The notes beneath the pieces were generated by a model that was given only the letters and a program-made list of their open reading frames with translations, had not been told where the DNA came from and ran no database searches. The translations under genes and the position numbers were made by a program. From positions 1 to 64,000 of the forward strand of contig JAKANS010000007.1 in assembly GCA_021823625.1 (NCBI GenBank): a stretch of DNA of 64,000 nt, given 5' to 3'. Source of the DNA: a bacterium. GTDB taxonomy: Bacteria; Verrucomicrobiota; Verrucomicrobiia; Limisphaerales; J093. Below, in pieces: positions 18,112 to 26,945 of this stretch. Every line of letters starts with the position of its first letter. The first letter of the stretch is position 1.

Positions 18112-18143
18112 CAACCTTTTGTTGCCTATGCAACAAAAGGTTG
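18112..18143. repeat. Perfect 14-bp stem-loop
   Basis: CAACCTTTTGTTGC and GCAACAAAAGGTTG are exact inverted repeats around the tetraloop CTAT. It lies 84 bases downstream of the pdxH stop codon. No T-tract follows on either strand, so it is not a classical terminator, although it could protect the 3' end of pdxH mRNA or be a dispersed palindromic element. Confidence 0.8.
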
Positions 18144-18226
18144 TCGCCGGGGTGCAGGCGCCGGTTCGTTCGTTGTCCACTTCGCTCGAAATTCTGTGCT
18201 GCGGATCAGGAGTTCCGAGCCTCGGA

Positions 18227-18865
18227 CTAGGGCGCCAGCCGGTCGATCTGCCAGCCGCCTTCCGGCTTGGGCGTGTAGCGGAAGCGGTCGTGCAGGCGGC
18301 TGCGGCGGCCCTGCCAGAACTCGAAGTCGCGCGGCACCACGCGGTACCCGCCCCAAAACGACGGCAGCGGCACCTGGCCTTCGCGGAACTTCCGCTTCAT
18401 CTCCGCCCACTTCGCCTCCAGCAACGAGCGCGTGGTGATGACGCTGCTTTGCGGCGACGCCCAGGCCGCGAGCTGGCTGCCGAACGGTCGCGTCACGAAA
18501 TAAGCCACCACTTCCGAGGTCGGAATCCGCGTCGCGGCGCCGTCGATGGCGACCTGGCGTTGCAGCGCCAGCCAGGGAAAGAGCAGCGCGACGCTCGCGT
18601 TTTCGCTCAATTGCCGGGCTTTGCGGCTCTCGAGGTTGGTGAAGAAAACGAAGCCGGACGGATCCCATTTCTTGAGCAGCACGGTGCGCAGCGTGGGGCG
18701 GCCGTCCGCGCCCACCGTGGCCAGGCTCATTGCGTTCGGCTCGATCATCCCGCTCTGGCACGCCTCGCGAAACCAGACCGCGAATTGAGCGAACGGGTCC
18801 GGCTGCAAGTCGCGGCGATGGAGTTCGTCGCGGGTGTAATCCTGCCGCATGTCTCCGATGTTCAT
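18227..18865 (-). CDS. pdxH: Pyridoxamine 5'-phosphate oxidase
   Basis: A 212-residue FMN enzyme that oxidises pyridoxamine or pyridoxine 5'-phosphate to PLP. I start at MNIGDMRQDYTRDEL, which matches the family N-terminus (M-R-x-x-Y); the extra 14 residues of the ORF are rejected. Recognisable blocks are NAMSLATVGADGRPTLRTVLLKKWD, GFVFFTNLESRKARQL, the FMN-site WASPQSSVI and the C-terminal PSFWGGYRVVPRDFEFWQGRRSRLHDRFRY with LAP at the end. Length and motifs are normal. It appears monocistronic. Confidence 0.96.
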   Translation of the reverse strand: MNIGDMRQDYTRDELHRRDLQPDPFAQFAVWFREACQSGMIEPNAMSLATVGADGRPTLRTVLLKKWDPSGFVFFTNLESRKARQLSENASVALLFPWLALQRQVAIDGAATRIPTSEVVAYFVTRPFGSQLAAWASPQSSVITTRSLLEAKWAEMKRKFREGQVPLPSFWGGYRVVPRDFEFWQGRRSRLHDRFRYTPKPEGGWQIDRLAP

Positions 18866-18967
18866 GGCGCTCGCAAATGGCGTGGAGAGTCCCCAGAAGC
18901 CCGCCAAACCGCAAGGCCGGGTTTGGCCCGGGCGTTGGGCCCGCTCGGGTTTCGGGTTTCGGACTTC

Positions 18968-19325
18968 AGGGCGGCGCTAAACTAAAGTCCGGCCGATGGC
19001 AGTCAGAACCCGGACTCGCCCTCACCCTAACCTTCTCCCCCAGGAGAGGAACCCGCGGATCGCCCCGAAACCCGAAATCCGAAACCCGAGTTCCGAGCTC
19101 CGAGAATGGCTCGATCCGCGGGGCGGCGGCTCCGCTGGGGGGCGCTGTGGATTCGGGACTGCGGACTGCGGATCGCTTTCGGCATTCGGTCTTCGGGTTT
19201 CGGATTGGGAAGGGACCGTACCGACTTTAGCGCGGCCCTGGGCGAACCGGCTCCTGTCACTCAACATCCTGACTGTCTTGGCCTTATCTGCGTTCAGCGG
19301 CGTCCCTCGGCGGTTTCCAGGTTCA
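18968..19325 (+). repeat. Direct repeat copy A flanking the pilin gene
   Basis: A block of about 350 bp, closely related to 20114-20520. Shared runs include GTCCGGCCGATGGCAG, CGCCCTCACCCTAACC, GAATGGCTCGATCCGCGGGG, TTCGGGTTTCGGATTGGGAA and ACTTTAGCGCGGCCCTG. Similarity fades and then resumes at CCTCGGCGGTTTCCAGGTTCA. Copy A also has tandem CCCGAAATCCGAAA units. No ORF here looks coding. Confidence 0.9.
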
Positions 19326-19409
19326 CCCCCCACCCCCGGCGGCATACCGCCCGGAGGGGGCAGCGGGCCTACAGGATTCCAGGTAAGTAATATTTCGTAA
19401 TAAAAACGC

Positions 19410-19438
19410 TTGCACACCTCGAGGGGAACTGCTACAAG
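19410..19438 (+). promoter_or_regulatory. Candidate sigma-70 promoter of the pilin gene
   Basis: TTGCAC and TACAAG are separated by exactly 17 bases in an AT-richer island, ~70 bases upstream of the pilin ATG. The -10 matches four of six consensus bases and the -35 three. This is a visual call only. Confidence 0.4.
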
Positions 19439-19506
19439 TACGGCTGTCTTTCCGATTGGAAAAGACAAGACGAAACAAAAAACGAAACAAAAAAACGGAA
19501 AAGCAC

Positions 19507-19995
19507 ATGAAAAACCTGAGAAATGACCTCATCGCGCTCGCACTGATCGCTACCGGGCTGACGAGTCTGGCCGCTACGACGGGGTCGATCACCCCCAGTG
19601 GAACGGTGGCCGTGAGCACCTCGATCACAGTGACGTCGCAAACGGGATTCAACACTCTGGACATCGCCAGCGGGGTGACGGATACGGTGATTGCCATCGT
19701 GAACGAAAAGTGTAATAAAAAGACCGGCTACACCGTCACGCTCGAAAGCGAAAATGCTGTCGGCGCTCAAGCCAAACTGAATGGGACGGGAGACAACACC
19801 GACACGGTGAACTACTCGATGGAGTATGACGGTGCCGCCGTAACTCTGAGCGGTGGAGAAGCGACCGTAACCAGCGCCACTGCGAAGACAGGCGGGAGTG
19901 GGGTGAACAAGAACTTGTCCGTCACGATTTCGTCGACTTGGGTCAACGCGGATACCTACAGCGACACGTTGACCCTGACGATTGCCGCCAACTAG
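19507..19995 (+). CDS. Spore-coat-U-like major pilin of an archaic chaperone-usher pilus
   Basis: A 162-residue exported protein. The ATG giving MKNLRNDLIALALIATGLTSLAA supplies a clean signal peptide; the longer ORF adds a lysine-rich stretch upstream. The mature part is all-beta and rich in Thr, Ser and Gly, with TGSITPSGTVAVSTSITVTS at the start and YSDTLTLTIAAN at the C-terminus. That ending, with alternating hydrophobic residues, matches the SCPU/CsuA-type pilin fold, in which the N-terminal strand complements the next subunit. It is followed by chaperone, usher and tip genes. GC content is visibly lower than its neighbours, and it sits between two ~350-bp direct repeats. Confidence 0.78.
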   Translation: MKNLRNDLIALALIATGLTSLAATTGSITPSGTVAVSTSITVTSQTGFNTLDIASGVTDTVIAIVNEKCNKKTGYTVTLESENAVGAQAKLNGTGDNTDTVNYSMEYDGAAVTLSGGEATVTSATAKTGGSGVNKNLSVTISSTWVNADTYSDTLTLTIAAN

Positions 19996-20113
19996 CGGGG
20001 TCGGCTTTCGGGCCAAGAAGCGCCGCGCGCCACCGGAGCCGGGTCGGGGCCGATGGACGCCGAGGGGAAAGGGTTTGCCGGCGCGGGTGGGTTTCACCCG
20101 CGGGGTGAATCGG

Positions 20114-20520
20114 CAGGGCGGTGCTAAGTCCGGCCGATGGCAGGGAGAACCCGGGCTCGCCCTCACCCTAACCCTCTCCCCCAAGAGAGGGAACCGCGGG
20201 CCGCCGCGAAATCCGAAATCCGAAATCCGAGAATGGCTCGATCCGCGGGGCGGCGGCTCCGCTGGGGAAGCTGTGGATTCGGGACTGCGGATTGCTTTCG
20301 GCTTTCGGTCTTCGGGTTTCGGATTGGGAAGGGACCGAACCGACTTTAGCGCGGCCCTGGCGAACCGGCGAACCGGCCCTTGGCACTCAAAAATCCGGCA
20401 CTCAAAAATCTTGATTGTCCGGGTCGGCTCTGCGTTCATCGGTGCGACCGAGAAAAAGCAGCTTCTAAAAAAAGAACTTGTCTGACCCCATACCCGCCCC
20501 TCGGCGGTTTTCAGGTTCAA
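20114..20520 (+). repeat. Direct repeat copy B flanking the pilin gene
   Basis: The partner of the 18968-19325 block in the same orientation. It has lost about 20 bases in the CCGAAATCC tandem tract and gained a short duplication (GGCGAACCGGCGAACCGGCC and two GGCACTCAAAAATC units). The match ends in TCGGCGGTTTTCAGGTTCA just before the chaperone start codon. It contains no convincing gene. Confidence 0.9.
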
Positions 20521-20525
20521 AAATC

Positions 20526-21245
20526 ATGCGTATTCCTTGTCTGTGGCGGTTGATTCTGGGACTGGGTTTCGCCACGACGGTCGCCGGCGCGTTTACGCTG
20601 GTCCCCATGTCCGTGACGTTCGCTCCGAAGGGAAAGGGGGTCGCGCAGACTTTCCGGGTGGCCAACGAGTCCTCCAACCGGGTGGCGTTTGAAATCCGGG
20701 TGCTCACCTGGGATCTGGACGCGGACGGGAAGGAAACGAATTCGCCGGCCGCCGGCCTCTTCACCGTGTTTCCGCCGCAGGGGGCCATCGCCCCCGGCAA
20801 AAGTCAGATGGTGCGCGTGGTGTGGCGCGGCCCGTCCAATCCCGAGGGCGAGCGGGCGTTCCGGCTGGTCGCCGAGGAGTTGCCGGTCAACTTCACGCCG
20901 GAGACGAACAAGGTCCAAATCAAGTTCCAGTTGCGCTACGTGGCCGCCGTCTATGTGCGGCCGCCGAAGGCCCGGCCCACCCTCGAGGCCACCGCCTTTA
21001 CCCGGTCCGGCCCCCACACCTGGCTCCTGACCGTGGTCAATTCGGGCCAGGCCCATCAAAACCTCGTGGACCCGACGCTGACCCTCACCGACGCGGCCGG
21101 CCGAAGCCGGGAGGTGGCCGCGGAGGTCCTGCGTCCCCTCGCCGGGGCAAACGTGCTGGCCGGGCACACGCGGCGGTTTGTCCTGACGTTGCCCGCCGAC
21201 TTCAGCGAACCCAGCTACCGGGCGCGCTTGACCGCCCACGAATGA
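20526..21245 (+). CDS. Periplasmic pilus-assembly chaperone (PapD/CsuC-like)
   Basis: A 239-residue exported chaperone. The start MRIPCLWRLILGLGFATTVAGAF provides a signal peptide. The first Ig-like domain has AFTLVPMSVTFAPKGKGVAQTFRVANESSNRVAFEIRVLTWD and the F-V-F-P-P-Q-G-A-I-A-P-G-K-S-Q-M-V-R-V-V-W-R segment that forms the G1 donor strand and its following turn. The middle RAFRLVAEELPV block is the usual family signature. The chaperone completes the pilin fold in the periplasm by donor-strand complementation. Its stop overlaps the usher start (ATGA), so the two are translationally coupled. Confidence 0.9.
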   Translation: MRIPCLWRLILGLGFATTVAGAFTLVPMSVTFAPKGKGVAQTFRVANESSNRVAFEIRVLTWDLDADGKETNSPAAGLFTVFPPQGAIAPGKSQMVRVVWRGPSNPEGERAFRLVAEELPVNFTPETNKVQIKFQLRYVAAVYVRPPKARPTLEATAFTRSGPHTWLLTVVNSGQAHQNLVDPTLTLTDAAGRSREVAAEVLRPLAGANVLAGHTRRFVLTLPADFSEPSYRARLTAHE

Positions 21246-23629
21246 GCCATGTCTGGCGCGTCTTGATTGTGTTTTTCCTGTCGATGATGGCGCCGGCCGA
21301 GGCGGCGGTGCAGACCCTGCCCCTGCCCGTCACGTTGAACGGGCAGGATCTGGGCGAGGTCAACGCCCGTCTCGGCGACACGGACCTCGTGGCGGTGGAC
21401 CTTCGGCCGGTGCGTGGGCGGTTGGCCGAGGTGCTCGCCCCGGACTGGTTCGGGAAACTGCCCGACCCCAACCGCGTCTGGGTCAGCCCCGCGCAACTCG
21501 AGGCCGCCGGCGTGCGCGTGCGGTTCGATTTTTCGAATCTGGCCCTGCATTTGAGCGTTCCGCCGGCGGAACGGCGGCCGGAAACGTGGCACCTCATCGG
21601 CACCCCGGCGGTGCAGGCGAACCGCCCCGTGCCGCCGAGCGAGTTCTCGGCTTACCTGAACGTGCGCGGGGGCGTGGACTACCGGGAGGGCCGCCGCTTC
21701 ACGACGTCGGGTTTCGCCGAGCCCCAGGTCGCGTTCGAAAACGCCTTCAATCTGCGCGGCTGGGTGCTGGAAAACGAGACGGCGGTCAATCCCGCGCCCG
21801 ACAAGCCCTGGGAGAAACGCGACACGCGGCTGGTGTGGGACCAGCCGGAGCACCGCCGGCGCTGGACCTTGGGCGACCTCCAGTACCCCGTGACCGGCTT
21901 CCAGGGATTCATTCCGATGGCCGGCTTGTCCCTGTCCCGGGAGAACCGGCTCCAGCCTTACCGGGTCACCAGCCCGCTGGGGCAAACCGCCTTCCAACTC
22001 CAGGAAGATTCCCAGGTGGAAATCCTCGTCAACGGGCACCTGGTCCAGACCCGGCAACTGAAGGCCGGGCCCCATCGGATCAGCGATTTTCCACTGACGG
22101 GCGGCGCCAACGACGTGGTCCTGCGCCTCACCGACCCGGTGGGGCGCGTGGAGTACATCAACGCCACCTTCTATTACGATCCGGGCCTGCTCAAGGGCGG
22201 CGAAACGGAATTCAACTACGCGGTCGGCCTGCCGAGCCGCCCGCAACCGGACACGCCCGCGTACGAATACAAGTCCGCCCCGGCCGCCAGCGCCTTCTAT
22301 CGTTGGGGGTTCACCGACACCCTCACCGCCGGGTTCAACGGCCAGGCCACGCCCGACGCCCAGCAGGCCGGCGCCGAAGTGGTGCTCAACACGCCCGTGG
22401 GCGTGTTCGCCGCGGATTCGGCCTTCACGCGCAACCGCGGTCTGGGCCTGGGCCACGCCGAACGGTTGCAGTATCGGTATTACGCCCCGGCGGACAGCGT
22501 CTTCGCCAATGCCGTGGCGAGCCTCGCGGTCCGCCATGCCAGCGACCGCCACGGCTTCGCCGACCCGTTCTCTTTTTCCCCTCCCTCGCGGGGCGAAACC
22601 TGGGATTGGCAGGGGCGGTATTCGCAGCGCCTCGGCGAGCACTTCAGCGCCGGCCTGGCGTACGGCGAGCAACTCCAGCGGGGCGCCACCCAACTGCGGT
22701 CCTACAGCGTGACCGGCGGGTACCGGTGGCGGCAGTTCAGCGCCGACCTCACGCTGCAACATCAAGCGGGCCCGGCCCAGGCCGCGGCGTGGGCCGGCTT
22801 TCTCTCTGTCACCCTCAATCTGGGCCGGGGCATCCAGGCCTATGCCCGCCACGATACCACCCTTCACAGCACGCGCACCGAGCTGCAATACACCCCCCCC
22901 GGCAACGTGGAAAGCTTCAGCGGCATGCTGGGGGTGCAGACCACGGCGGACGCCCAGGGCGTTTATGGCAACGGGCGTTACTTCGGCCGGCGGGCCGAAC
23001 TCCTGCTCAGCCAGGATTTCCAGAGCACCGGCGAAGGCCGCACCAGCTTGCGTTGGGGCACCGCGCTGGTCTATGCGGGCGGAGCATTCGGGGTTTCCCG
23101 ACCGGTGGTGGACTCCTTCGCCCTGGTCGAGAGCACCGGCAGTCTCCACGCGGAGGGCGGGGTGGGGGTGTACCCCCAAGCCGGGCGGTATGCCGCGCAG
23201 GAAAGCTGGCTCGGCCCGGCCGTCCTGCCGGAGTTGACCGGGTATTACAACACCCCGGTGCGGGTCGAACCCCGGCAGCCCGACGCCGAGTTCGACCCGC
23301 AAGAGGGCGACCTCCTGCTCCAGCCCACCTACCGCAGCGGCACCCTCGTTCGCCTGGGCCACGCCTCCTCCGCCAACGTCACGCTGACGCTGCTGTGGGC
23401 CGACGGGAAACCCGCGGCCCTGCAGACGGGCACGGTGACGGCGGCGAACGGCGCCCCGGTGGAGTTCATCACCGATCGCGAGGGTCTGGCTTATCTGCAC
23501 GGGCTGCCCGCCGGCCCCTGCCAGGGAACGCTGGACAACCATCCGGAGGCTCCTTTCACCCTCGCCATCCCCACGGACAAGAACATCGACGTCAACCTCG
23601 GCCCCGTTCGGATCCCCACCACGGAGTAA
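21242..23629 (+). CDS. Outer-membrane pilus usher (FimD/CsuD-like)
   Basis: A 795-residue usher. Its real start is the ATG overlapping the chaperone stop, giving MSHVWRVLIVFFLSMMAPAEAA, a signal peptide; the ORF track extends it wrongly upstream. Blocks of the family are RLVWDQPEHRRRWTLGDLQYPVTGFQGF, the plug-region LVNGHLVQTRQLKAGPHRISDFPLTGGANDVVLRLTDPVGR, EFNYAVGLPS, and the C-terminal PTYRSGTLVRLGHASSANVTLTLLWADGKPA. It would form the outer-membrane pore through which pilins are secreted and assembled. It lies between the chaperone and tip genes in a single operon. Confidence 0.93.
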   Translation: MSHVWRVLIVFFLSMMAPAEAAVQTLPLPVTLNGQDLGEVNARLGDTDLVAVDLRPVRGRLAEVLAPDWFGKLPDPNRVWVSPAQLEAAGVRVRFDFSNLALHLSVPPAERRPETWHLIGTPAVQANRPVPPSEFSAYLNVRGGVDYREGRRFTTSGFAEPQVAFENAFNLRGWVLENETAVNPAPDKPWEKRDTRLVWDQPEHRRRWTLGDLQYPVTGFQGFIPMAGLSLSRENRLQPYRVTSPLGQTAFQLQEDSQVEILVNGHLVQTRQLKAGPHRISDFPLTGGANDVVLRLTDPVGRVEYINATFYYDPGLLKGGETEFNYAVGLPSRPQPDTPAYEYKSAPAASAFYRWGFTDTLTAGFNGQATPDAQQAGAEVVLNTPVGVFAADSAFTRNRGLGLGHAERLQYRYYAPADSVFANAVASLAVRHASDRHGFADPFSFSPPSRGETWDWQGRYSQRLGEHFSAGLAYGEQLQRGATQLRSYSVTGGYRWRQFSADLTLQHQAGPAQAAAWAGFLSVTLNLGRGIQAYARHDTTLHSTRTELQYTPPGNVESFSGMLGVQTTADAQGVYGNGRYFGRRAELLLSQDFQSTGEGRTSLRWGTALVYAGGAFGVSRPVVDSFALVESTGSLHAEGGVGVYPQAGRYAAQESWLGPAVLPELTGYYNTPVRVEPRQPDAEFDPQEGDLLLQPTYRSGTLVRLGHASSANVTLTLLWADGKPAALQTGTVTAANGAPVEFITDREGLAYLHGLPAGPCQGTLDNHPEAPFTLAIPTDKNIDVNLGPVRIPTTE

Positions 23630-23631
23630 CC

Positions 23632-24543
23632 ATGCGCCATTTCCTTTTTCGCCTGCTCCTGCTCGGCACGGCGCTCGACGGCGCCCTCGCCCAATACGCG
23701 CTGCAAATCGGCAACGTGGCCTGGCCCGGCGGCTACCGTTGCTTTTCGGGTACCGAGTATCCGAACACGGTCAACTTCACCCTCGCCAAGACGGAGAACG
23801 GCAGCCGGGCTTACGCCGTCACCGCCGGGCCTTCCACCACCACGGGCAACTTCAATCGCCAACTGAGTTCCGGCCTCAACCGCCTCAACTACCAGCTCTA
23901 CCCCGCCAACGCCCGGAGTTTCATCCTTAAAGCGCCCCCCAGCGCCACCGCCAACGAGGTCATTTCAGGCCGCAGCCACGCACAGGCCGGCACCGGCATT
24001 CCGCTCTCCTTCCTCTTCTGCATCCCGCCCGGTCAGATCGTTTTCCCGGGAACCTATACCGACTCGATTACGGTCAGCGTTTACCGCAACTACAATGACC
24101 CGGGCAATCCGATGAACTCGCGCACGATCACCCTCAGCGCCGTGGTCATACCGGAGGCCGTCCTCGCGGTCGTGCCCCGCGGCTCGGGCTTCAGCGACAG
24201 CACCAGCCAGAACCTCAACTTCGGCACCCTCACCCAGGGTCAGCGCCTGGGTTGCGATCTGCTGGTGCGCCGGAACACCGGCTGCAACCTCACCTTCAGT
24301 TCCCTCAACAACGGCGTGCTGAAGGCCATCCCCACGCCGACCACCGACCAGGTGCCCTACGTCTGCACCGTGAACGGCACCCGGCTCAACCTGGCCACCC
24401 GGCGCCAGATCAGTCTGCCCGCCGGGCTTTCCTCGTCGGCGGACGGCGAGCGCCTCCCGATCGATATCACCATCGGCAACCTGGCCGACGCAGCGGCCGG
24501 AGATTACCAGGATCAAATCGTCATCGCCGTCGTGGCGAACTGA
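23632..24543 (+). CDS. Two-domain spore-coat-U tip protein (CsuE-like)
   Basis: A 303-residue exported protein starting two bases after the usher stop, with signal peptide MRHFLFRLLLLGTALDGALA. It has two all-beta SCPU-type domains. The first includes SRAYAVTAGPSTTTGNF and TYTDSITVSVYRNY; the second includes QNLNFGTLTQGQRLGCDLLVRRNTGCNLTFSS and ends AAAGDYQDQIVIAVVAN. Paired cysteines are present in both. This two-domain layout and last position in the operon match CsuE, the tip adhesin of archaic pili that binds hydrophobic surfaces. The adhesive role is inferred from that analogy. Confidence 0.82.
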   Translation: MRHFLFRLLLLGTALDGALAQYALQIGNVAWPGGYRCFSGTEYPNTVNFTLAKTENGSRAYAVTAGPSTTTGNFNRQLSSGLNRLNYQLYPANARSFILKAPPSATANEVISGRSHAQAGTGIPLSFLFCIPPGQIVFPGTYTDSITVSVYRNYNDPGNPMNSRTITLSAVVIPEAVLAVVPRGSGFSDSTSQNLNFGTLTQGQRLGCDLLVRRNTGCNLTFSSLNNGVLKAIPTPTTDQVPYVCTVNGTRLNLATRRQISLPAGLSSSADGERLPIDITIGNLADAAAGDYQDQIVIAVVAN

Positions 24544-24807
24544 GCGGCGGCGGCCGGCGCTCCCCTTCGGCTGGCGCGCCGGCATTCCCGGAAACCGGGG
24601 CGAACCGATCGGGCGTTGGAAACCCGGTAAGGAGGCACAACACAGCCGGCACTGCCCGCGGAATCCCGGTTCCCGTCGATGCCCCTCGGGATTTTGAATG
24701 TCAGGGATCCCGTGCCGCGCTGGCGGACCTGCCCGCGCTGCCAGGGACCGGCGGTGCCGGGCGCCAGACTTGACCCTGCGTCGCCCCGCCGTTTACATCC
24801 CCGGCGC
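24544..24807. other. Intergenic region after the pilus operon
   Basis: No gene seen. A GC-rich imperfect inverted repeat, GCCGGCGC...GCGCGCCGGC near 24554-24584, follows the tip gene and may help end the pilus transcript, but it lacks a T-tract. Confidence 0.35.
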
Positions 24808-25521
24808 ATGAACACCCGCCTACGCTTCCTAACCCTGGCCCTGCTGGCCGTCTCCGCCTTCTCGGGGCCCACGCGCGCCGCGGACAACACGCTCACTGAC
24901 GCCGAGAAGGCCGGCGGCTGGAAGCCGCTGTTCGACGGCCACTCCACCTCCGGTTGGCGCAACTTCAAGAAGGCGACTTTTCCCACCAAGGGGTGGGTGG
25001 TCGAGGACGGTTGCCTCAAACACACGCTCAAAGGCGGCGGCGGCGACATCATCACCGATGCCAGCTTCGACGACTTCGAATTGAGCTTCGAGTGGCGGCT
25101 CGCGCCTGACGGCAACAGCGGCGTGAAGTATTTCATCACCGAGAACCGCAACAGCGCCCTCGGCCATGAATACCAACTCGTCACCGCGAACGATCCCGAA
25201 GCCTCGGAGCAGCCCACCAAACACGTCACCGCGAGCTTCTACGACGTGCTGCCGACGCGGATGTCGATCAAGTTGCGCCCCGCCGGGCAGTTCAACGAAT
25301 CGCGCATTCTGGTCCGCGGCAACCACGTCGAGCACTGGCTGAACGGCGAGAAAACGCTCGCATACGAGCTGGGCAGCGCGGAGGTGAAGGCCGCGGTGGC
25401 GAAGAGCAAGTTTAAGAACTTGGCCGGCTTCGGTGAAAAACTCCGCGGCCACCTCCTGCTCCAAGACCACGGCGGCGAGGTGTGGTTCCGCAATCTGAAG
25501 ATCCGCGTGCCGCAGTCGTAG
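24808..25521 (+). CDS. Secreted DUF1080 (3-keto-disaccharide hydrolase-like) protein
   Basis: A 237-residue protein with signal peptide MNTRLRFLTLALLAVSAFSGPTRAA, chosen as the first ATG that provides one. The mature protein is a concanavalin-like beta-sandwich of the DUF1080 family: TDAEKAGGWKPLFDGHSTSGWRNF, VVEDGCLKHTLKGGGGDIITDASFDDFELSFEWRLAPDGNSGVKYFITE and a final HGGEVWFRNLKIRVPQ. Members are placed among 3-keto-disaccharide hydrolases and usually accompany Gfo/Idh/MocA oxidoreductases, as here. The two may act in sequence on an oxidised disaccharide in the periplasm. Confidence 0.92.
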   Translation: MNTRLRFLTLALLAVSAFSGPTRAADNTLTDAEKAGGWKPLFDGHSTSGWRNFKKATFPTKGWVVEDGCLKHTLKGGGGDIITDASFDDFELSFEWRLAPDGNSGVKYFITENRNSALGHEYQLVTANDPEASEQPTKHVTASFYDVLPTRMSIKLRPAGQFNESRILVRGNHVEHWLNGEKTLAYELGSAEVKAAVAKSKFKNLAGFGEKLRGHLLLQDHGGEVWFRNLKIRVPQS

Positions 25522-25715
25522 GCGTGCGGACGGGTCCACCGGGCAGCGGCCTGCTTGCCCACTCCTTGTTTCCTGCGGCATCGGCCCGCCGGGACACCGC
25601 CAAAGACTTGCGAGAGGCTTGGAGTTCCGTGCGCCGCTTGCTAACGTCCGCCGCGGTGCCCGCCAGTCGCGGGCCCGACTTGGACTCGATCGAAACAAAC
25701 TCGAAAGACATTACC

Positions 25716-26843
25716 GTGAATTCGCAACTTCCCCGTCGTGATTTTCTGAAGACCACCGCCGTCGCCGGTGCCGCGCTGGCCGCCGCACCCGCGCGCTTGT
25801 TTGCCGCCGATGCGCCCCAGCTCACGCTCGCCTTCCTGGGCTGCGCCCACATCCACACGCCGAGCTTCATTGACCTGCTCAAGCGCCGCCCCGAAGTGCG
25901 CGTGAAGACGGTCTGGGACCATGATGCCACGCGTGCCGGCCAGCGCGCGGCCCAGCTCGGCGCCCAGGCCACGACGAACCTCAAGGACGTGTTGGACGAC
26001 CCGGAGGTGAAGGCCGTGGTGATCTGCTCGGAGACCAACCGCCATCCCGCACTGATCGCCGGCGCGGCCAGGGCGAAGAAACACCTGTTCGCCGAGAAAC
26101 CGCTCGGCATCACCGGCAAGGAGAGTTACGCGATGGCGGCCGAGATCGAGAAGGCCGGCCGGCTGTTCACCACCGGCTACTTCATGCGCACCGATCCGAA
26201 GCACCTTTTCCTCAAGGAACAGATCGCCAGCGGCGCTTTCGGCAAGCTCACCCGCCTGAGCGCCTGGAACGTGCACAGCGGCTCGCTTGGCGGTTGGTTC
26301 GACGACAAGCCGGACGACATCGCCAACAACTGGCGCTGGATGGCCGACCCCAAGCAGTCGGGCGTGGGCGCGTTCGGCGACCTCGGCACGCACTCGCTGG
26401 ACATCCTGATGTGGTTGATGGGCGACGTGGAATCCGCCACCGCGGACATCAAGGTCGTCACCGGCCGGTATGGCGATTGCGACGAAATGGGCCAGGGCCT
26501 GATCCGTTTCGAAAACGGAGTCAACGCCACCCTCACCGCCGGCTGGGTGGACATCGCCAATCCGATCACACTCCTGATCGCCGGCACGGAAGGCCAGGCC
26601 TGGATCCTCAACGACCAGCTCTATTTCCTGAGCCGGAAGGTGGACGGTGCCAATGGCAAGGAGCCTTGGACCAAGCTGCCGGCGGCACCGCCGCTGCCGC
26701 TGAACCAGTTTGTCAACGCCGTCGAGGGGCAGACCGGCCAACCGCTCGTCACGCCGCACGAGGCCGCCGCCCGCGTCGCCGCGATGGAAGCGATGTACAA
26801 AGGCTGCCAGGAAAGCAAGTGGGTGAAGCCGGTGCACGGCTGA
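25716..26843 (+). CDS. Tat-exported Gfo/Idh/MocA-family oxidoreductase
   Basis: A 375-residue enzyme with a GTG start, giving MNSQLPRRDFLKTTAVAGAALAAAPARLFAAD, a twin-arginine signal; the longer ORF runs back over the DUF1080 gene. The Rossmann part has LTLAFLGCAHIHTPSF (a variant nucleotide loop) and the EKP motif in KKHLFAEKPLGI. The C-terminal domain includes GVGAFGDLGTHSLDILMWLMGD, whose G-x-x-x-D-x-x-x-H-x-x-D-x-x-x-W pattern carries the likely catalytic Asp/His pair. It is probably a periplasmic sugar oxidoreductase partnered with the DUF1080 protein 194 bases upstream. Confidence 0.92.
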   Translation: MNSQLPRRDFLKTTAVAGAALAAAPARLFAADAPQLTLAFLGCAHIHTPSFIDLLKRRPEVRVKTVWDHDATRAGQRAAQLGAQATTNLKDVLDDPEVKAVVICSETNRHPALIAGAARAKKHLFAEKPLGITGKESYAMAAEIEKAGRLFTTGYFMRTDPKHLFLKEQIASGAFGKLTRLSAWNVHSGSLGGWFDDKPDDIANNWRWMADPKQSGVGAFGDLGTHSLDILMWLMGDVESATADIKVVTGRYGDCDEMGQGLIRFENGVNATLTAGWVDIANPITLLIAGTEGQAWILNDQLYFLSRKVDGANGKEPWTKLPAAPPLPLNQFVNAVEGQTGQPLVTPHEAAARVAAMEAMYKGCQESKWVKPVHG

Positions 26844-26945
26844 ACCGCGCAGACGCCCGCGAACGTCCGGTGCGTTCGGACCCGTCCTGCGGGCGCGAAC
26901 GCGCTGGTCGGGTCGGCTTACCCGGCACTCGCCCGCATTCAACCG

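Noticed and set aside
18985-19430. Several overlapping short ORFs in repeat copy A
   Set aside because: They arise from the CCGAAATCCGAAA repeat and its GC-rich surroundings; none shows a domain or conserved start.
21215-23542. 775-aa minus-strand ORF opposite the usher
   Set aside because: Antisense shadow: composition is typical of reversed high-GC coding, and the usher on the plus strand has clear family motifs.
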